This document shows, piece after piece, positions 1 to 5,769 of a stretch of DNA of 9,136 nucleotides. The position numbers and the translations under genes were made by a program. Positions within the stretch are counted from its first letter, which is position 1, and each line of letters opens with the position of its first letter. The stretch lies in NCBI GenBank assembly GCA_934229785.1, contig CAKQEA010000039.1:1-9136 (forward strand). The letters run 5' to 3'. This stretch comes from an uncultured Anaeroplasmataceae bacterium (GTDB lineage: Bacteria; Bacillota_I; Bacilli_A; Acholeplasmatales; Anaeroplasmataceae). The notes beneath the pieces are model-generated. The model searched no databases, was not told the DNA's origin, and saw only the letters and a list, made by a program, of their open reading frames with translations.

Positions 1-100
1 CACCATCTGTTTAAAGGTAACACATCTCTTTATTTAGAGCTGGATTCCCCCTCACACACCCTCTTATTTAGAGTACCTTTTTTTACTAAGGGACAATAAA
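1..100. other. Gene-free left edge with two copies of a small hairpin
   Basis: No supported reading frame was found here. Two short hairpins with almost the same sequence are visible: CTCT-(TATTT)-AGAG type elements at 26-39 and 61-73, the second followed on the plus strand by a T7 run at about 79-85. They could be remnants of a duplicated terminator or simply AT-rich coincidence. The minus-strand frame across 1-75 contains short stretches between stops that I could not assign to any family. Confidence 0.3.
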
Positions 101-271
101 TTATTTATTTAATTTATCTTTAATAGATTTTACTCGTTCTAATTCCTCTTCTAACTCTTTCTTATCTTTATCATCAGAATTTTGAATTAAATCTTTTAAA
201 TCATCTTCTTCAACAAGTAAGATGCCATTTAATGTTTGAGCTTCTTTTTCAGTCAATTCTAATTTTGGCAA
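101..271 (-). CDS. Small acidic hypothetical protein (56 aa, TTG start)
   Basis: This 56-residue protein begins MPKLELTEKEAQTL and ends KDKLNK. I do not recognise its family and assign no function. The TTG start is chosen because an AAGGAAG Shine-Dalgarno lies 8 bases upstream and an in-frame TGA sits inside that same Shine-Dalgarno region, so no upstream start in this frame is possible. It is highly charged, with Glu/Asp clusters around residues 21-27 and 33-46 and Lys/Glu alternation in the second half that suggests one or two amphipathic helices or a short coiled coil. There is no membrane segment or signal peptide. The gene follows the truncated DUF4238 gene after about 137 bases. Its intact frame in a region full of broken genes, plus the good ribosome site, argue that it is real; its short length and rare start codon are the reasons for caution. 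Confidence 0.6.
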   Translation of the reverse strand: MPKLELTEKEAQTLNGILLVEEDDLKDLIQNSDDKDKKELEEELERVKSIKDKLNK

Positions 272-380
272 TTTTATTGCTTCCTTTCACTAAATATTGT
301 ATTTGTTGTTTTTGCACTCAAATGACAACTATATACAACTTTCTACAAGTTATTTCATTATTTTTCCATTTAGAGACTAC

Positions 381-396
381 AATAACTTCAGTTATT
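381..396. repeat. 16-bp near-perfect palindrome between two genes
   Basis: AATAACT-TC-AGTTATT gives two 7-bp arms separated by 2 bases, between the DUF4238 remnant and the 56-aa gene. It could be an operator half-site pair or a weak hairpin. It has no U-tract, so it is not a convincing terminator. Confidence 0.35.
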
Positions 397-408
397 AACG
401 TTTTAAAT

Positions 409-873
409 TTAATACTTTACAACATATCTAACACTTGCTTTTTTTATTAAAGCATTAACTTTATCCATTAACAATTGATTATCAGTAATAATCTTATTTT
501 CTGAACAAGGAAATATTAATCCAATTGTTGGAAATATTGGAAAATAAAACTTTTCTACAGAATCATCATCAATTATGTTTACAATGGGTTGATCACCAGT
601 GATTAATAAATTATTAGAACTTTTAATAAATTCAATATGTAAATCAGGTTTTAAAAGCATTGTATATGAAGCCATGTTAGTCATAATAAATATCAACAGT
701 TTCCACATTCTAGTAGGATTTAGAGGAAACCTTCTTTTCCTTTCTTCATCTGCTTCTGCGTAATTTTTCATAATAGCTTGCTTTTTCTTTTGTGTTCTTA
801 AATATTGACTAAATAAAAATAAACAAAAGTTAAGTTTTTCATCATCATCCAATAAAAAAGATTCATCACAATT
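409..873 (-). pseudogene. DUF4238-like protein, 5'-truncated
   Basis: The C-terminal part of a DUF4238-like protein remains, a family of unknown function. The visible signature is N-N-L-L-I-T-G-D-Q-P-I-V-N followed by a F-x-F-P-I-F-P-T-x-G-L-I-F block, matching the family pattern of an 'ITSDNPV' strand and a 'F.PISP...' strand. A conserved-looking ending (ASVRYVV) then leads to a normal stop. The open frame runs from a TAA just upstream of 873. A TTG at 852 could serve as a start but has no convincing Shine-Dalgarno, and the coding character continues upstream of it (CDESFLLDDDEK), so the N-terminal half of the gene is missing. The break falls directly at a repeat unit (878-911) that also lies upstream of the neighbouring fic gene, suggesting the loss came from recombination or insertion there. 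Confidence 0.6.
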
Positions 874-877
874 TTAT

Positions 878-911
878 GGGGTGCTTTTTTTTATTAAACG
901 CATTTGCACCC
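878..911. repeat. Degenerate copy of the fic promoter/inverted-repeat unit
   Basis: GGGGTGC at 878-884 and GCACCC at 906-911 face each other. Read on the minus strand, the unit is GGGTGCAAAT, three bases, TTTAAT, then a run of A and GCACCCC. The intact unit upstream of fic has GGGTGCAAAT, three bases, TATAAT, then an A-rich stretch and CACCCC. The two copies have the same orientation and lie on either side of the fic gene. This copy lacks a recognisable -35 and its -10 is one mismatch from consensus. It may once have driven the DUF4238 gene. Confidence 0.5.
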
Positions 912-913
912 TA

Positions 914-1852
914 TTAAAATTTTTTCCAACAATACTTTTTCATAAATTCTAATATTTTACCATTATCTCTATCTTCATAATAAGCAACTAACATTTTCTT
1001 AAATTCAGGAACTTTACTCTCTGGAATAACCAATAATCCTGCTCCTTTTGAAATTAAAAAGTGGTTAGCAAATATTACTGAAGCTCTTTTATTTCCATCA
1101 TTAAAAATTTGAGTTTTCATGCAATATAAGCAAAGTTCAATTGCTATATTAACTGGTTCATCATTTTTATTTAAAATTTTTTCAATCTCTTCTTTAACAA
1201 CGTTTTCTATTGGTAATGGTGGAATATAAGATGTACCTCCAATTGTTACAGGAACACACCTAATTCTACCGCCATAAGTATAAAATCCCTCATTTACAAG
1301 ATTAGCTATATAACAAAGTATTGAGTAACTTGATTTAGATGCAATAACATCTTTATCCATAATAAATTCCCATGCATGTTTTAAATTTAATATTTTTTGC
1401 ACATCTGTTGGAGTCATTCCACTAACTTTTCCATTTTCAATAATTGTTTCAGTATCAGAAAACGTAGTAGCAATACCTTCAAGAATAGCTTGATCATATA
1501 TATTTGATTTCATATTAGCTCTAGCAAAATCAATATTTAATAATACTCTAGAAGATAATTCTTGTTCAGTATAACCTAACTTTGCTAATTCATTATTTAT
1601 TTTTCTAATTTGCTTCTTATATTCTTTCCTATCTTTTAATAATCTAGAAATTGAAGCAAAAAGTTCGTCAGAATATAAATCAACATAAGTAGATGTATTA
1701 CGGCCTAAAATACGTTTTCTAATATAAATATATTTTTTTCCATCTCTATCCTTTATTTCAATGGAACCATCATAAGGAATCAAATTTAATCTTGCATTAA
1801 TTTCTGCTCTTTGTTCTAACAATGTTTGAATTTGCAAATATTGATCATTCAT
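914..1852 (-). CDS. Fic-domain protein with Gln at the active-site His position
   Basis: Fic proteins usually transfer AMP, or another part of a nucleotide or phosphate donor, to hydroxyl side chains of target proteins. Residues 27-60 form a basic beta-rich segment (DGKKYIYIRKR) followed by a charged helix or coiled coil at about 63-92. An E125-G126 pair in AILEGI resembles the inhibitory helix of class II Fic proteins, (S/T)xxxE(G/N), but Gln replaces Ser/Thr. A typical Fic core follows with G-G-x-x-Y-I-P-P near residue 210 and the core motif at 248-256, QIFNDGNKR. The consensus is HxFx(D/E)GN(K/R)xxR, so the general-base His is Gln248 here while the phosphate-binding D-G-N-K-R is kept. The 312-aa frame is complete. 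The ATG follows an AAAGGAG Shine-Dalgarno at 8 bases. It has its own promoter and looks like a stand-alone gene. Fic assignment is firm; activity is uncertain. Confidence 0.9.
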   Translation of the reverse strand: MNDQYLQIQTLLEQRAEINARLNLIPYDGSIEIKDRDGKKYIYIRKRILGRNTSTYVDLYSDELFASISRLLKDRKEYKKQIRKINNELAKLGYTEQELSSRVLLNIDFARANMKSNIYDQAILEGIATTFSDTETIIENGKVSGMTPTDVQKILNLKHAWEFIMDKDVIASKSSYSILCYIANLVNEGFYTYGGRIRCVPVTIGGTSYIPPLPIENVVKEEIEKILNKNDEPVNIAIELCLYCMKTQIFNDGNKRASVIFANHFLISKGAGLLVIPESKVPEFKKMLVAYYEDRDNGKILEFMKKYCWKKF

Positions 1853-1860
1853 GGTAGCAT

Positions 1861-1916
1861 CTCCTTTTGGGGTGTTTTTCTATGTTAATTATATCAATTT
1901 GCACCCCAAAAGTCAA
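1861..1916 (-). promoter_or_regulatory. fic promoter enclosed by an 11-bp inverted repeat
   Basis: Reading on the minus strand, TTGACT (1911-1916), a 17-base spacer and TATAAT (1888-1893) form a near-consensus SigA promoter, with the fic Shine-Dalgarno at 1861-1868. An 11-bp perfect inverted repeat (CTTTTGGGGTG at 1864-1874 and CACCCCAAAAG at 1902-1912, 27 bases apart) brackets the -10. One arm lies between -35 and -10, the other between the likely transcription start and the ribosome site. The arm inside the spacer is not transcribed, so this is better explained as a two-site operator than as an RNA hairpin. The regulator is unknown. Confidence 0.75.
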
Positions 1917-1971
1917 ATTACTAAAATATAACAAATTATTTTATGATAAAGAGATTGTGAGTACTTATCTT

Positions 1972-2097
1972 TTAACAAACATACAATCCATTATTTTCTA
2001 TTGTTTGAATAGTTGCAGGAACTAGTACTAGACAAATTAATGATAAAAATAATTTCCAATCAAAAAGCTTTAATAACCTAAATTTACCTTTTAGCAT
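1972..2097 (-). pseudogene. N-terminal fragment resembling a MATE-type transporter
   Basis: A 41-residue frame starts MLKGKFRLLKLFDWKLF and has a hydrophobic helix at about residues 16-29 (LFLSLICLVLVPA). The Leu-Phe-Asp-Trp-Lys-Leu-Phe stretch before the first helix, and the Pro-Ala-Thr-Ile-Gln-Thr after it, resemble the first transmembrane segment of MATE-family efflux proteins of Firmicutes. That comparison is from memory. The frame breaks after IENNGLYVC, far short of the ~450 residues expected. The ATG overlaps the upstream stop as TAATG, with GAGAGAG as a possible Shine-Dalgarno. It could still be expressed as a one-helix peptide, but decay is more likely given the neighbours. Confidence 0.45.
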
Positions 2098-2228
2098 TAG
2101 CATGCTCTCTCAATCATATTCCCATAGTATTTAAGAGGATTAGACTCCTTTAAGTTAACTATATCTCTAAGTTGTTAAGTACCTACTTCATCAATAAATT
2201 CTAAATAATCATTATAAGTAAACAATTT
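2097..2228 (-). pseudogene. Unassigned gene ghost with one internal stop
   Basis: One minus-strand frame reads as protein-like sequence (LFTYNDYLEFIDEVGT, TAA, QLRDIVNLKESNP, then LKYYGNMIERAC) to a TAA at 2097-2099. The residue composition and the regular continuation across the single stop suggest a decayed coding region; a Gln codon (CAA to TAA) is the simplest ancestor of the internal stop. I cannot name the family. It lies 23 bases after the NERD gene stop, and its own stop overlaps the ATG of the MATE-like fragment. Confidence 0.4.
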
Positions 2229-2251
2229 TCAATTATTTAAAATAAGAATGC

Positions 2252-2968
2252 TTAATCTTTGTTTAATATGAAAGTACATTTTGGATAATTTGAGCATCCC
2301 CAGAATTTTCCATATTTACCTTCACGTTCAATTAATTTACCTCCACACCTTGGGCATATACCATCTTTTAATTCGGATTGTGTTTGTCTAATATTTTGAA
2401 TATGTTCTTTATTGCTCATTCCGGTTTGAGCATTTAAAAGTTTATTATAAACTTCATCCATTTCTTCAATAGAATAATTGGTTCCATCATTAAAGTTCTT
2501 TAGATATGATTTCAAATCATCTAGATTAACAACATTAGATAATCCAATCTTATCTGCATTGTTTTGAACCATTACAACAACTGAATTAATTCTATATTTT
2601 TTGCCAAGAACTTTGCTCATATGATAAATATGAGATTTGTTTTGTTTCAATGGATTAGTAAATTGGTATTTTTCTCCAGTGTATAGGCATTGAGTCCATT
2701 TATCTTGGTTTTCTCCACCAAATATCCAACCAATATAGTTTTTAGTCTCGATACAAAAAATACCATTTTGTCTAATCTCTATATGATCTATTTGATGGCT
2801 CTTTCCATTTTCATCCATCAATATGAGATTGTTTATCTGCCTGTGTTCAACCTTGTAAAAAATCCAAGGATTAAGTTTGGAATTAACTTTTGCTTCTCCA
2901 ACTTTTCCTTTATGATTATTAATTGCTGGTTGAACAACAGTTTTAACTAGTTTCTTAAGCAAACCCAT
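2252..2968 (-). CDS. NERD nuclease-domain protein with C-terminal topoisomerase-type zinc finger
   Basis: The 238-aa protein has an N-terminal NERD (nuclease-related) domain. Visible marks are G24-E25 in GKVGEAKV, Q59-I60-D61-H62-I63 and E74-T75-K76, which correspond to the E, D and ExK positions of the endonuclease-like fold. The C-terminal C-P-R-C (205, 208), C225 and C231 match the zf-C4 of bacterial topoisomerase I, a DNA-binding module. NERD-zinc finger proteins of this length are common in Firmicutes; most have no known substrate, though DNA cleavage is plausible. The ATG follows a GGGGGA site by 5 bases. The gene starts 18 bases after the stop of a decayed C5 methyltransferase, so the two were probably one operon, as in a restriction-modification pair. 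All key residues are present, so the gene looks functional. Confidence 0.85.
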   Translation of the reverse strand: MGLLKKLVKTVVQPAINNHKGKVGEAKVNSKLNPWIFYKVEHRQINNLILMDENGKSHQIDHIEIRQNGIFCIETKNYIGWIFGGENQDKWTQCLYTGEKYQFTNPLKQNKSHIYHMSKVLGKKYRINSVVVMVQNNADKIGLSNVVNLDDLKSYLKNFNDGTNYSIEEMDEVYNKLLNAQTGMSNKEHIQNIRQTQSELKDGICPRCGGKLIEREGKYGKFWGCSNYPKCTFILNKD

Positions 2969-2986
2969 AAAAATCCCCCATTACTC

Positions 2987-3160
2987 TTATATTGCTTCTA
3001 CTATTTTATCAGTAATTTATTTAATAACTGGGACTACAACACTATTTCCAGCCTATTTATATAAATGAATATTACTTCCTATTTTATGCAATTATATAAT
3101 TTATGGTCGATTGATTTGTGAACATTGAAATACATATCAAGATAAAAAATATACCTTATC
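2987..3160 (-). pseudogene. C5 cytosine DNA methyltransferase, C-terminal ghost
   Basis: In one minus-strand frame the region reads GSNIHLYK, TAG, AGNSVVVPVIK, TAA, ITDKIVEAI, then TAA at 2987-2989. This is the C-terminal motif X region of C5 DNA methyltransferases, where the family consensus is YKQAGNSVVVPV. The conserved Gln has become TAG (CAG to TAG), and a second likely Gln or similar codon has become TAA. Further upstream the same frame carries weaker coding character with more stops (EIIRKNNDKVYFLS around 3160-3200). The catalytic PCQ domain is gone. It would have methylated cytosine in a specific site and lies just upstream of the NERD gene in the same direction. Confidence 0.75.
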
Positions 3161-3262
3161 ATTATTTTTACGAATAATTTCATTTCAACTTTAACTACAA
3201 CAATTTCAACACTAAATTCTTATTATTCATTTCAATAATTAAACTTTTAAAATTCTAGAATT

Positions 3263-3586
3263 CTAAAACTTATTATATTTTGTCGAAACACCTTTAGCCT
3301 TTTCTACTGGATATTTTTTTTCAGTTTTATCCATTTTATCATTAATTATATCTATAATATCAACACCTAATACCATGGACATTTGAATGCAATAATTCAT
3401 AACATCTGCTAATTCTTCTTTTACCTCTCCTATATTAGCATTATCATTCCATTGATAGCATTCTAACAACTCATTTGCTTCAATAGATATAGATTTAGCT
3501 AAATTTACAGGAGAATGAAATTGATCCCAATCTCTATCTTTATTAAATTTATCAATTCTTTTAATTAATTCTTCTAACCTACTCAT
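3263..3586 (-). CDS. MazG-like nucleotide pyrophosphohydrolase
   Basis: The 107-aa protein is a compact all-alpha MazG-family enzyme of the RS21-C6/dCTPase-like type. These cleave nucleoside triphosphates, often dCTP or modified dNTPs, to monophosphate and pyrophosphate with Mg2+. The signature is complete: FHSPVNLAKSISIEANE gives E36 and E39, and KEELADV gives E58 and D61, the ExxE...ExxD metal site. K84 and the KYPVEKAKG end fit the family. Its length is normal. The ATG follows an AGGAGA site that overlaps the stop codon of the upstream helicase gene, leaving a 12-base gap, so the two are translationally linked. Alone it could be housekeeping, but linkage to a GIY-YIG/DUF2075 protein in a defence island suggests action on the nucleotide pool during phage infection; this role is inferred. 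Confidence 0.9.
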   Translation of the reverse strand: MSRLEELIKRIDKFNKDRDWDQFHSPVNLAKSISIEANELLECYQWNDNANIGEVKEELADVMNYCIQMSMVLGVDIIDIINDKMDKTEKKYPVEKAKGVSTKYNKF

Positions 3587-3597
3587 AATTCTTTCTC

Positions 3598-5313
3598 CTA
3601 TTTTGCTATAAATTTAGATAAATAATCTTGCATATTTTTATTACATGCATACACATAACAACCTTTTATACCACGTGACATAATAACTTTATATGAATTT
3701 AATATAAAATTTTCAACTTGTTTATCAGTACAACCTTGTTTAACATATTTGTCATAAAACTTATTAATATCAATTTCTATTTGATTGGTTAAAGGATTGT
3801 AATCAATTTCTTTTCCCAAAATAACTCCAACATAATTCAAATCATATCCTTGTAATGTATGGATACACCCTATTTCATTTATTGCATTACTTGATAATAT
3901 AAATTCTTCATTTGTCATATTCCAAACATATTTGTAATTAGCTATTCTTATATCCTCTTTACCTTGAGCAATTACATTCTTATATCCTTTTATCCCCTTA
4001 GAAATCCATTTCCATGAATAACCAGCTGCATTTCTGCATAATCCATACTTCTTATCTAATGATTTAATTTTCTCTACCATATCATTGACATCATCAAACA
4101 ATTTAAAATCATAGTTTTCAATTTCAAGATATACTTTTTGATTACAACTAAAAATATTATCAATATAATTTGTATATTCTTCTCCTCCCTTACATCTCAT
4201 TTGAGTTGTAAGATTAAAACTAGATACTGATGAATTTTTTAAAGCCTTCTCAAATTGCTCTCGAGTAATATCAGAGCCCTTTACTGTTTGATTCTTATCA
4301 TATACTAATATTCTATATTTACTATTAGCAACGATCATATCTAATTGAGTTACTTCATCAGGATTTTTTCCCATACGTAATGCATTCTTTTTAAATTCCC
4401 CACGAAATCCAATATTTTTATATTGTGCTAATCTATGAGCTTCATCTACTAAAACAACATCATATTTATCTTTAAATATATCAAATGGTCCTATTACCAT
4501 ACTCGCCTTTAAACCATTTTTAGTTTGACTAAATACAGTCTTTAATGTTTTACGGATAGATGTCATTGGTACAACATACCCAATTTTTAATTCATGACCA
4601 TATGATTTTATAAATGATTTTAAATCATGCATCATTTTATTATTTTCAGTTAAAGAATCATCTTCTTCACTGAAATCAACATCAAATTTATTTGCATTTA
4701 TAAGTTTAAATATCATATTAATTAAAATAATTGTTTTACCAGTTCCAGCTCCACCATTAATAATTGATGTAGCATCAATGCCTTTTGAAAGTTTTTCTAT
4801 AATATCATAAATAATATCTCTACAAACATTATTTTGTTCACTTGTCAAAGTATTATAAGGTGAATATTTAAATAAATCTGTATTTCTAATATCATCGATA
4901 TCCATATTAGTCATACCGAGTTTAGATAATTCACTCCATATACGCTCTAATTTATTTAAATATTTTTCTCTTTGATAGTAATTATGTTTTTCAGATTGTC
5001 CACCATTTAAATTTTGAAGTACATATTTATTATCAGCACCACATAGACGGATTAATTGCTGTTCAATATCTAAAATAGCTGATTTATTAAATTCATCATC
5101 AAATATAATATCTATAAGTTTAAGTTCTCCTCTATCTGGGTTTTTAAGATGTTGCTCCATTCTATTATAAGCATTTTGAGTTTCTCCAATATATAACTCC
5201 TTATCATTGTGGATGAGGTATACAACAGGCCAATCTCTTCCTCTTTTTTCATTAGCAACATTTACCTTACCAGCTTCGCTAAAATCATACTGTTTAATGG
5301 AAAAATCTGTCAT
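3598..5313 (-). CDS. GIY-YIG nuclease domain fused to a DUF2075 SF1 helicase-like ATPase
   Basis: The 571-aa protein has two parts. Residues 28-105 are a GIY-YIG nuclease-type domain: V31-Y32-L33 ... Y41-I42-G43-E44-T45, R51, H55 and the metal-binding E84. Residues ~155-571 are a DUF2075 ATPase, related to superfamily 1 helicases: Walker A GGAGTGKT (187-194), Walker B with DEAH (290-293), a sensor-like YDKNQ (338-342), TTQMRC with R373, T486-L487-Q488-G489 and the MSRGIKG arginine motif with R547. All motor residues are present, so it should hydrolyse ATP and probably translocate on nucleic acid while the front domain nicks. The ATG has an AAAGGAAG site 9 bases upstream and its own promoter. 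The stop overlaps the Shine-Dalgarno of the MazG gene. Proteins of this architecture occur in bacterial accessory regions; I know of no established function for this one and infer anti-phage defence. Confidence 0.9.
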   Translation of the reverse strand: MTDFSIKQYDFSEAGKVNVANEKRGRDWPVVYLIHNDKELYIGETQNAYNRMEQHLKNPDRGELKLIDIIFDDEFNKSAILDIEQQLIRLCGADNKYVLQNLNGGQSEKHNYYQREKYLNKLERIWSELSKLGMTNMDIDDIRNTDLFKYSPYNTLTSEQNNVCRDIIYDIIEKLSKGIDATSIINGGAGTGKTIILINMIFKLINANKFDVDFSEEDDSLTENNKMMHDLKSFIKSYGHELKIGYVVPMTSIRKTLKTVFSQTKNGLKASMVIGPFDIFKDKYDVVLVDEAHRLAQYKNIGFRGEFKKNALRMGKNPDEVTQLDMIVANSKYRILVYDKNQTVKGSDITREQFEKALKNSSVSSFNLTTQMRCKGGEEYTNYIDNIFSCNQKVYLEIENYDFKLFDDVNDMVEKIKSLDKKYGLCRNAAGYSWKWISKGIKGYKNVIAQGKEDIRIANYKYVWNMTNEEFILSSNAINEIGCIHTLQGYDLNYVGVILGKEIDYNPLTNQIEIDINKFYDKYVKQGCTDKQVENFILNSYKVIMSRGIKGCYVYACNKNMQDYLSKFIAK

Positions 5314-5360
5314 ATTTTTACACTTCCTTTAAATAAAATAAGCATCGAATTTTCATCTTG

Positions 5361-5397
5361 TTGATAAAATTATATCAAAAATGTTCGTTTATTTAAA
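5361..5397 (-). promoter_or_regulatory. Promoter of the GIY-YIG/DUF2075-MazG operon with palindrome over the -10
   Basis: On the minus strand TTTAAA (5392-5397), a 17-base spacer and TATAAT (5369-5374) form a plausible SigA promoter about 56 bases upstream of the ATG. TTGATA at 5361-5366 and TATCAA at 5373-5378 are inverted arms of an 18-bp imperfect palindrome that covers the -10, a good place for a repressor. The -35 is weak (4 of 6). Confidence 0.6.
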
Positions 5398-5539
5398 GTA
5401 TTCTTATATTATTTAGAAAATTAATCAATATTTTATATTTGTTCAAAAAAACTAAAAAAATCGAATGCTAAATTTAACTACTTTTATATTATAAAAACAT
5501 ATTTTTTGATTTAAAGTCCAAAAGAAACTTCTAACAAAT
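5398..5539. other. AT-rich leader region without genes, second possible promoter
   Basis: No coding frame is supported. A perfect 7-bp inverted repeat with one central base (TTTTATA-T-TATAAAA, 5482-5496) overlaps a minus-strand TATAAT. TTTAAA lies 16 bases upstream of that TATAAT, so it may be a second promoter reading toward the DUF2075 gene, again with a palindrome over the -10. Base composition is so AT-rich that chance is a real alternative. Confidence 0.3.
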
Positions 5540-5569
5540 AAAAAAAAGGCTATCTTATAAAAGTAGTCT
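5540..5569 (-). terminator. Intrinsic terminator, minus strand
   Basis: On the minus strand AGACTACTT, loop TTAT, AAG, a bulged A and TAGCCT form a stem of about 9 pairs with one A-C mismatch (5547-5569), followed directly by a T8 run (5540-5547). This is a good rho-independent terminator for transcripts arriving from the right, and it isolates the DUF2075 promoter from them. Confidence 0.65.
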
Positions 5570-5648
5570 AATTATTATAAATTAAGCTATTTCTAGCCTG
5601 AAATTACGTCAGACTTTCACAAGTATAACGTACAAAAAACAGCTTAAT
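5540..5648 (-). ncRNA. Candidate structured RNA: two GNRA hairpins plus terminator
   Basis: Read on the minus strand, three hairpins follow one another. The first (5605-5632) pairs TACGT with ACGTA and ACTT with AAGT around a GUGA loop, with a small imperfect internal segment. The second (5584-5599) is AGGCTA-GAAA-TAGCTT. The third is the terminator stem with its U-tract. ATTAAGCT at 5641-5648 and AGCTTAAT at 5581-5588 could also pair as an outer 8-bp stem, competing with hairpin two, and GGCTA of hairpin two could pair with TAGCC of the terminator. Two GNRA tetraloops and a U-tract in 100 bases suggest a small RNA, a leader, or the untranslated end of a mobile element. No convincing promoter was found directly upstream, and no known RNA family was recognised. 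Confidence 0.4.
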
Positions 5649-5672
5649 AATGCCAATTTTTGTAAGCGTAAA

Positions 5673-5769
5673 TAGCATTTGACAAGGATAGCACCCCTAC
5701 TTGTAATCGTGAAAAAATTTAGCACCTTTTGTATTAAATCATGTTAATCGTTAGCACCTTTTAGCATCC
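5673..5769. repeat. Spaced TAGCACC repeats, possible IS21-type element end
   Basis: TAGCACC occurs at 5689, 5720 and 5752, i.e. 31 and 32 bases apart (about three helical turns), with degenerate copies TAGCATT at 5673 and TAGCATC at 5762. Multiple directly repeated transposase-binding sites near each end are a feature of IS21-family elements, and several Firmicutes members that I recall carry a similar GGTGCTA word. No istA or istB sequence is present, so this would be an end left after loss of the element. The last copy abuts the stop codon of the SDR ghost at 5770. Confidence 0.4.

Noticed and set aside
232..450. 72-codon plus-strand frame
   Set aside because: Overlaps the 56-aa gene and the DUF4238 remnant on the other strand; composition (Phe, Ile, Cys, Leu runs) is what AT-rich antisense gives, and there is no ribosome site.
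878..911. Terminator after fic
   Set aside because: The inverted arms have no U-tract after the second arm on either strand at the right place, and similarity to the fic promoter unit explains the sequence better.
2690..2950. 86-codon plus-strand frame
   Set aside because: Lies fully inside the NERD gene on the opposite strand; the NERD protein has clear motifs and this frame has none.
2987..3082. Alternative genetic code reading TAG/TAA as Gln
   Set aside because: Both stops in the methylase ghost are at Gln-like positions, but all intact genes around it end at TAA or TAG and have no internal stops, so ordinary C-to-T decay is simpler.
3240..3275. Palindrome with AATTCTAGAATT after the MazG gene
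   Set aside because: Only a short AT-rich self-complementary run without GC pairs or U-tract; too weak for a terminator.
5584..5632. tracrRNA or group II intron domain V
   Set aside because: GCTA-GAAA-TAGC recalls guide-RNA loops and the GUGA hairpin recalls domain V, but there is no CRISPR repeat, cas gene, AGC catalytic triad or reverse transcriptase nearby.
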